NCBI GenBank assembly: GCA_043810615.1
Contig: JBDROA010000195.1
Coordinates: 1 to 32,742, forward strand
From: VGBK01 sp043810615
Lineage (GTDB): Bacteria > Actinomycetota > Acidimicrobiia > Spongiisociales > UBA11373
Reading direction: 5' to 3'
DNA length: 32,742 nt
A program made the translations under genes and the position numbers. The notes beneath the pieces were generated by a model. It was not told the DNA's origin, ran no database searches, and saw nothing but the letters and a program-made list of their open reading frames with translations. This document shows, piece by piece, positions 28,740 to 32,742 of the stretch (position 1 is the first letter of the stretch; every line of letters starts with the position of its first letter).

Positions 28740-30364
28740 GACGCCACCCCCGCCTCGCCTTCGCCCTGGTGGCGGCCCTGCCCCTGGCCTTCCTATTCGC
28801 CTTCTTCTTCTGGCCGGTGGGGTCCATCGTCGCCACCGGCCTCTTCCCCGGCGGCCGCTTCGACCTCGATCCCTTCCGGCGGGCCCTCGCAGGCGGCCTG
28901 CCCGGCGTGGCCTGGTTCACCTTGTGGCAGGCGGCGGCATCCACCGCCCTCACGCTTGTCGTGTCGCTGCCCGGGGCCTACGTCTTCGCCCGCTACGACT
29001 TCCCCGGCAAACGCACGCTGCGCGCCCTGTTCGCCGTGCCCTTCGTCCTCCCCACGGTGGTGGTGGGCACCGCCTTTCTCGCCCTGGTTGGCCCCGGCGG
29101 CCTGCTCGGGGTGCGCCTCGACGGCACCATCTGGGCGATCCTCGCCGCCCACGTGTTCTTCAACTGCGCCGTGGTGTTGCGCACTGTGGGCGGCCTGTGG
29201 GCCCACCTCGACCCTCGGCTGGAAGAGGCGGCCCGACTGCTCGGGGCGAGCCGGTGGCGGGCCTTCACCGCCGTGACCCTCCCCCTGCTGCGCCCCGCCC
29301 TGGCCGCGGCGGCCTCCCTCGTGTTCCTATTCACCTTCACTTCCTTCGGGACGGTCCTGCTGCTCGGCGGGCCCGGCCTGGCCACCCTCGAGGTGGAGAT
29401 CTACCGCCACACCACGGCTCTCTTCGACCTGCCTCTGGCCGCAGTCCTCTCCCTGGCCCAGATGGCGGGGGTAACCGCCGTCTTGCTGGCCTACTCCCGC
29501 TACCAGGAGCGCCGCTCAGTGGAGCAGAGCCTGCGCCCCGCCGCCGAGGTGGTCCGCCGCCCCCGCACCGCGGCGGAGCGGGCCCTGGTGGCCGGCACCC
29601 TGGCGGGCACCGCCCTGCTCCTCCTGGGGCCCCCGGCAGTGCTGGTGGCGCGCTCCCTGGACACGGGGTCGGGGTGGGGCCTGGGCTTCTACCGGGCCCT
29701 GGGGCAGCCCGGGCGCACCGGGGCCCGCCTGGTGGATCCCGTCCGGGCGGTGGGCAACTCCGCCTCGTTCGCCGTGGTGGCCACGGCGGTGGCCCTGGCC
29801 GTGGGCCTCCTGGCGGCGGCGGTCATCGCCCACCGGCGGGGGCGGGCCTCGCGGTGGTTCGACACCCTGCTCATGCTGCCCCTGGGGACCTCGGCCGTCA
29901 CCATCGGTTTCGGGTTCCTGGTGGCCCTCGACTCCCCCATCGACCTGCGGGCGTCGTGGGTGCTGGTCCCCCTGGCGCACGCCCTGGTGGCCGTGCCTTT
30001 CGTGGTGCGCGCCGTGGTGCCGGTGCTGCGAGCGGTGCGCACCCGCCTGCGCGAGGCCGCTGCCGTCCTCGGGGCGCCGCCCCGGCGGGTGTGGCGCGAG
30101 GTGGACCTGCCACTGATGGCCCGGGCGGCGGCTGCCGGGGCCGGGTTCGCCTTTGCCGTGTCGCTCGGTGAGTTCGGGGCCACGGCCTTCATCGCCCGCC
30201 CCGACACCCCCACCCTGCCGCTGGCCATCTTCCGCTTCCTGGGCCAGCCCGGGACGCTCAACTTCGGCCGGGCGATGGCCATGAGCGTGATCCTGATGGC
30301 GGTCACCGCAGCGGCGGTGGCCCTCATCGACCGCCTCCGTCCCGCCGGCCTGGGGGACTTCTGA
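28736..30364 (+). CDS. thiP: Thiamine ABC transporter permease
   Basis: A 542-residue fused-dimer permease with about 12 helices. Each half contains a binding-protein-dependent transport (EAA) loop: EEAARLLGASRWRAFTAVTLP in the first half and REAAAVLGAPPRRVWREVDLP in the second. These contact the ATPase. The N-terminal half has LPTVVVGTAFLALVG, typical of ThiP/FbpB-type permeases. The GTG start was chosen from the GTGA overlap with thiB; the open frame extends 33 nt further upstream within thiB but without a matching site. The stop shares a base with the ATG of thiQ. Confidence 0.92.
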   Translation: MRRHPRLAFALVAALPLAFLFAFFFWPVGSIVATGLFPGGRFDLDPFRRALAGGLPGVAWFTLWQAAASTALTLVVSLPGAYVFARYDFPGKRTLRALFAVPFVLPTVVVGTAFLALVGPGGLLGVRLDGTIWAILAAHVFFNCAVVLRTVGGLWAHLDPRLEEAARLLGASRWRAFTAVTLPLLRPALAAAASLVFLFTFTSFGTVLLLGGPGLATLEVEIYRHTTALFDLPLAAVLSLAQMAGVTAVLLAYSRYQERRSVEQSLRPAAEVVRRPRTAAERALVAGTLAGTALLLLGPPAVLVARSLDTGSGWGLGFYRALGQPGRTGARLVDPVRAVGNSASFAVVATAVALAVGLLAAAVIAHRRGRASRWFDTLLMLPLGTSAVTIGFGFLVALDSPIDLRASWVLVPLAHALVAVPFVVRAVVPVLRAVRTRLREAAAVLGAPPRRVWREVDLPLMARAAAAGAGFAFAVSLGEFGATAFIARPDTPTLPLAIFRFLGQPGTLNFGRAMAMSVILMAVTAAAVALIDRLRPAGLGDF

Positions 30365-31365
30365 TGCTCGAGGTGCGCCGGGCCACGGTCCGCTTCGACG
30401 GCCTCACCGCCGTCGAAAGCCTCGACCTGATGGTGGACGACGGCGAGGTGGTGGCGGTGCTCGGGTCCAGCGGCTCGGGCAAGACCACCCTGCTGCGGGC
30501 GGTGGCGGGACTGCATGCGCTCGACGAAGGCCTAATTCTCTGGGATGGCGCCGACCTGGCGGGGGTGCCCCCCCACCTCAGGGGCTTCGGCCTGGTGTTC
30601 CAGGATTTCGCCCTCTTCCCCCACCTCGATGTGGGGCGCAACGTGGAGTTCGGCCTGCGCATGCAGGGCCTTCCCCCCGCCGAGCGCCGCCGCCGCGCCG
30701 CCGCCGCCCTCGAGCGCGTCGAGATGCCCGGGATGGAGCGGCGCAAAGTGAGCACGCTCTCCGGCGGGCAGGCGCAGCGGGTGGCCCTGGCCCGGGCCCT
30801 CGCCCCGGGGCCGCGCCTGCTGCTCTTCGACGAGCCCCTGGGATCGCTCGATCGGGCCCTGCGCGAGCGGCTCACCGCGGAGTTGCGCCGCCTGCTGGCC
30901 GGCCTCGGGGTGACCGCCCTCTACGTCACCCACGACCAGGAGGAGGCCTTCGGCCTGGCCGACCGGGTGATGATCCTGGATGGCGGCCGGGCCCTCCAGG
31001 TGGGCACCCCTGAGGAGGTGTGGCGGGCCCCCGCCGGGGAGCGGGTGGCCGACTTCCTGGGCCTGCGCAACGTCGTGAAAGGCCGGGTGGATGGCCTGGA
31101 GGCGCACACCGCAGCCGGTCTGATCCCGGTTCCCCCCGGGACGCCGCAGGGCCAGGCCCGGCTGGTGATCCGCCCCGGGGCGTTCCGCCTCGACCCGGCC
31201 GGGACGGTGGCGGGAGTGGTGCGGGCCCGCCGCTTCCGGGGGAGCGATTACACGGTGGAGGTGGAAGCCGGCGGCATCGTGCTCGAGGCCACCCTCCCCC
31301 ACGCTCCCCTCCCCGGCGCTCCGGTGCGCCTCGGTGTGGACCCCGGGGGTGTCTCGCGGCTGTGA
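30364..31365 (+). CDS. thiQ: Thiamine ABC transporter ATP-binding protein
   Basis: A 333-residue ATPase. Walker A is GSSGSGKT at residues 34-41, the Q-loop is in VFQDFALFPHLDV, the signature is LSGGQAQRVALARAL, Walker B is LLLFDEPLGSLD and the H-loop is YVTHDQEEAFGLADRV. A C-terminal TOBE-like domain (residues from about 235) follows, with GRVDGLEAH and RRFRGSDYTVEVE. It is longer than E. coli ThiQ, which lacks this extension, and resembles the FbpC/PotA layout; the assignment to thiamine rests on the operon. The ATG shares its A with the TGA of thiP. Confidence 0.9.
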   Translation: MLEVRRATVRFDGLTAVESLDLMVDDGEVVAVLGSSGSGKTTLLRAVAGLHALDEGLILWDGADLAGVPPHLRGFGLVFQDFALFPHLDVGRNVEFGLRMQGLPPAERRRRAAAALERVEMPGMERRKVSTLSGGQAQRVALARALAPGPRLLLFDEPLGSLDRALRERLTAELRRLLAGLGVTALYVTHDQEEAFGLADRVMILDGGRALQVGTPEEVWRAPAGERVADFLGLRNVVKGRVDGLEAHTAAGLIPVPPGTPQGQARLVIRPGAFRLDPAGTVAGVVRARRFRGSDYTVEVEAGGIVLEATLPHAPLPGAPVRLGVDPGGVSRL

Positions 31366-31860
31366 CGGGCCGACGTCCCGGGTCTGGTGGAAGCGGATGT
31401 GCCCCCCGGCGTCCTTCGACACGATCGCGGCGTCCTCGATGCGGATGGTCTGCCGCTGCTGCAGGCGCAGCGAGGGGAGCAGCGCCTCCTGGGCCCGCAG
31501 GGCGCAGTCCGCTTCGATGGCCGGCAGGCGCGAGGGCCCATCACCTTTGGGGGGACCGCCGCACTCACCTCGACCCATGGGTACGAGCCCGTTGTCACAG
31601 TGTTCCTCGGATGGGTGGCCCCATTGTGTATGGGCCTCCCCGAAGCCAAGGGGGGATCCGGCCGTCCGGGTCGCCGGCCCGCAGGACTCCTGCGGATGCC
31701 GGGCCTCATTGCTTCCTGAGGTAGGAGGTGTGGTGGTGGGCGGTTCGGTGGTGGCAGCGGCAGCGCAGACGGAGGTTTCGGAGAAGACGGTAGTGGCATC
31801 GCCCATTCCCTCTGACCGGATCGAGCAGGAACCGTCCCCCTTGCGCGTGGTCGGCAACTG
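31366..31860. other. About 500 bp between thiQ and mazE with no supported gene
   Basis: Several frames are open because of base composition, but none combines a start, a ribosome-binding site and recognisable protein sequence. The base composition appears less biased than in the flanking genes. A small hairpin (CCCAT-N5-ATGGG at 31620-31634) is present. One minus-strand frame near 31710-31790 contains NLRLRCRCHHRTAHHH, faintly like the C-terminal NLRLRCxxHxR end of HNH endonucleases; this may be a remnant. Confidence 0.4.
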
Positions 31861-31861
31861 T

Positions 31862-31879
31862 CATATGTTCTACCATATG
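31862..31879. promoter_or_regulatory. Paired CATATG sites overlapping the mazE start, possible autoregulatory operator
   Basis: Two copies of the palindrome CATATG lie 12 bp apart (31862-31867 and 31874-31879) around TTCTAC. They overlap the -10 region and immediately precede the ATG at 31883. MazE-type antitoxins usually repress their own promoter, so this is a natural binding site. Confidence 0.5.
31871..31876 (+). promoter_or_regulatory. -10 hexamer of a leaderless promoter for mazEF
   Basis: TACCAT lies 6 nt before the ATG at 31883. TATGTT at 31864-31869 with ATG at 31877 is an equivalent alternative. Confidence 0.45.
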
Positions 31880-31882
31880 CTC

Positions 31883-32128
31883 ATGCCTCGCAGGCAAGTC
31901 CTGGTGCAACTCGACGACGAACTGGTGGCGCGCCTCGACCACCTCGCCGACCGCATGGAAGTGAGCCGGTCGGAGCTGCTCCGCAGAGGAGCCCTTGCCG
32001 TCCTCGAAGCGGCTCGGCTGAACGAGGCGGAGCGCGCCCTGCTGGCCGCCTACCAACGACAACCCCAGGACCCCGTTCTCGTGGCTACAGCACGCCGCCT
32101 GGCGGCAGAGACGGCGCCCGAGTGGTAG
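31883..32128 (+). CDS. Ribbon-helix-helix antitoxin of a MazEF-type pair
   Basis: An 81-residue protein. The N-terminus RRQVLVQLDDELVARLDHLA then DRMEVSRSELLRRGALAVLE is a complete CopG/Arc-type ribbon-helix-helix DNA-binding and dimerisation unit. The C-terminal tail (QRQPQDPVLVATARRLAAE) is the part expected to wrap around and block the toxin. In-frame ATGs at 31865 and 31877 would add 6 or 2 residues; 31883 fits the RHH consensus start and leaderless spacing. The stop overlaps the toxin start by 7 nt, typical for antitoxin-first operons. Confidence 0.85.
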   Translation: MPRRQVLVQLDDELVARLDHLADRMEVSRSELLRRGALAVLEAARLNEAERALLAAYQRQPQDPVLVATARRLAAETAPEW

Positions 32129-32445
32129 CCCGCAACGAGGTCTACTGGGCCGACCTGGGGCCTCCCGCCGGCCGCCGCCCCGTATGCGTCTTGACCCGGA
32201 CGGCCGCGATCCGCGTCCTCCAGGCCGTGACCTGCGCACCGATCACCCGCACCATCAGAGGTATCTCTTCAGAGGTCGAGGTGGGTCTCGCCGAGGGCCT
32301 CCCCCAGGCCGGGGTGATCACCTGCGACAACATCATCACGATCCCGAAGACAGCCCTGGAACCAGAACCGGTGGGCGTCCTCGACCTGGGGAAACGGGCC
32401 GAACTCGACCGGGCGCTGCGATTCGCCCTCGACATCGCCTACTAG
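32122..32445 (+). CDS. MazF/PemK-family mRNA interferase toxin
   Basis: A 107-residue SH3-like toxin. It shows RNEVYWADLGPPAGRRPVCVLTR at the N-terminus, with the family (E)VYWADL...G.RP pattern, then TCAPITRTIRGISSEVEVG with the catalytic-type Thr/Ser region, and VITCDNIITIPK, the conserved D(N)I..I.K segment. MazF toxins cleave mRNA at short sequences and halt growth unless bound by the antitoxin. The GTG at 32122 overlaps the antitoxin frame; the next codon is also GTA, so no nearer ATG exists. Full length for the family, no defect seen. Confidence 0.9.
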   Translation: MVARNEVYWADLGPPAGRRPVCVLTRTAAIRVLQAVTCAPITRTIRGISSEVEVGLAEGLPQAGVITCDNIITIPKTALEPEPVGVLDLGKRAELDRALRFALDIAY

Positions 32446-32742
32446 ACGTCAGGTGGGATGGCCCTCACAGACTGCGGCCTCCGTCACCACTCCCTCGGCC
32501 GAATCGCACCTCCCGGGGACACCGGTGACCCACCGTCCCGCCCGGTCAAACTGCCGGTTGGACAACTGCCGGGTTGCCGAGAGGTCGATAGTTACACCAG
32601 CCAGCCGAGAGCGCCTACGCCCGGCCCATCCACCACCGTCTACACGGCGGCAGTCCTAGGCGGCGGCTGAACGCCGACCCGGGGCCCGGATAGCCCATGC
32701 CCCCGACGCGCCCCGCCTGGCTCCCGCTGAGGACCCCTAACC
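32446..32742. other. Right-edge stretch with no supported gene
   Basis: No frame with a convincing start and protein-like sequence was found on either strand. An imperfect direct repeat is present at 32549-32576 (AACTGCCGG-TTG and AACTGCCGGGTTG, 15 bp apart). The end of the window may cut into an intergenic or regulatory region. Confidence 0.4.

Noticed and set aside
32549..32576. Direct repeat as an attachment site or iteron
   Set aside because: Only two imperfect 12-13-bp copies, with no integrase, tRNA or replication gene nearby.

Overview
The window is very GC-rich, densely packed bacterial DNA. A perfect actinobacterial-type LexA box (TCGAAC-N4-GTTCGA) lies upstream of dnaE2. Many genes start with GTG, and many start codons sit 6-8 nt downstream of a TANNNT -10 hexamer, which suggests leaderless mRNAs. 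Together these point to an actinomycetote, plausibly a deep-branching lineage such as Acidimicrobiia; the class is inference. No rRNA, tRNA, CRISPR array, complete insertion sequence or prophage was seen.

Layout. (1) 1-5546: two paralogous exported proteins, each a CapA-like metallophosphatase domain fused to RTX-type calcium-binding nonapeptides, flank an SLC13-type permease and a DUF202 membrane protein. The first copy enters from the left edge and is broken by an in-frame TAA; the second is intact. (2) 5547-12323, mostly minus strand: SOS-controlled dnaE2 carrying an in-frame palindromic repeat insertion, a GT-C-like polytopic membrane protein, and a divergent MFS exporter. (3) 12347-14898: a small secreted peptide, a VOC protein, a PLP threonine/serine dehydratase and a sulfotransferase. 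(4) 14883-23998: a surface-glycan region. A GtrII-like membrane glycosyltransferase and a translationally coupled unknown protein diverge from wecE, which is followed by a five-gene run joined by 4-nt start/stop overlaps: MaoC hydratase, CitE-like lyase, ArnC/GtrB-like GT2, NeuD/PglD-like acyltransferase and WecD-like acyltransferase. A convergent flippase-like gene ends the region. (5) 24058-26827: a short lipoprotein ORF, a small membrane protein, an SGNH hydrolase, and a three-gene minus-strand operon (50-aa protein, ribbon-helix-helix protein, DUF4097 protein) behind a perfect 16-bp inverted repeat. (6) 26926-31365: a TPP riboswitch controlling thiamine pyrophosphokinase and a complete thiamine ABC importer. 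(7) 31366-32742: a MazEF toxin-antitoxin pair between two stretches without recognisable genes.

How the genes may work together. The glycan region can be read as one pathway. WecE makes a dTDP-4-amino-4,6-dideoxy sugar, WecD/NeuD-type enzymes acylate the amine, the ArnC/GtrB-like enzyme loads the sugar on undecaprenyl phosphate, the flippase moves it outward, and the GtrII-like enzyme attaches it to a surface glycan. The MaoC and CitE-like enzymes inside the same overlapping operon are unexpected there. They suggest that an unusual hydroxy- or branched acyl-CoA is made on site as the acyl donor; this is the best candidate for an undescribed system. The thiamine operon is a salvage unit: imported thiamine is taken directly to TPP, and TPP feeds back through the riboswitch.
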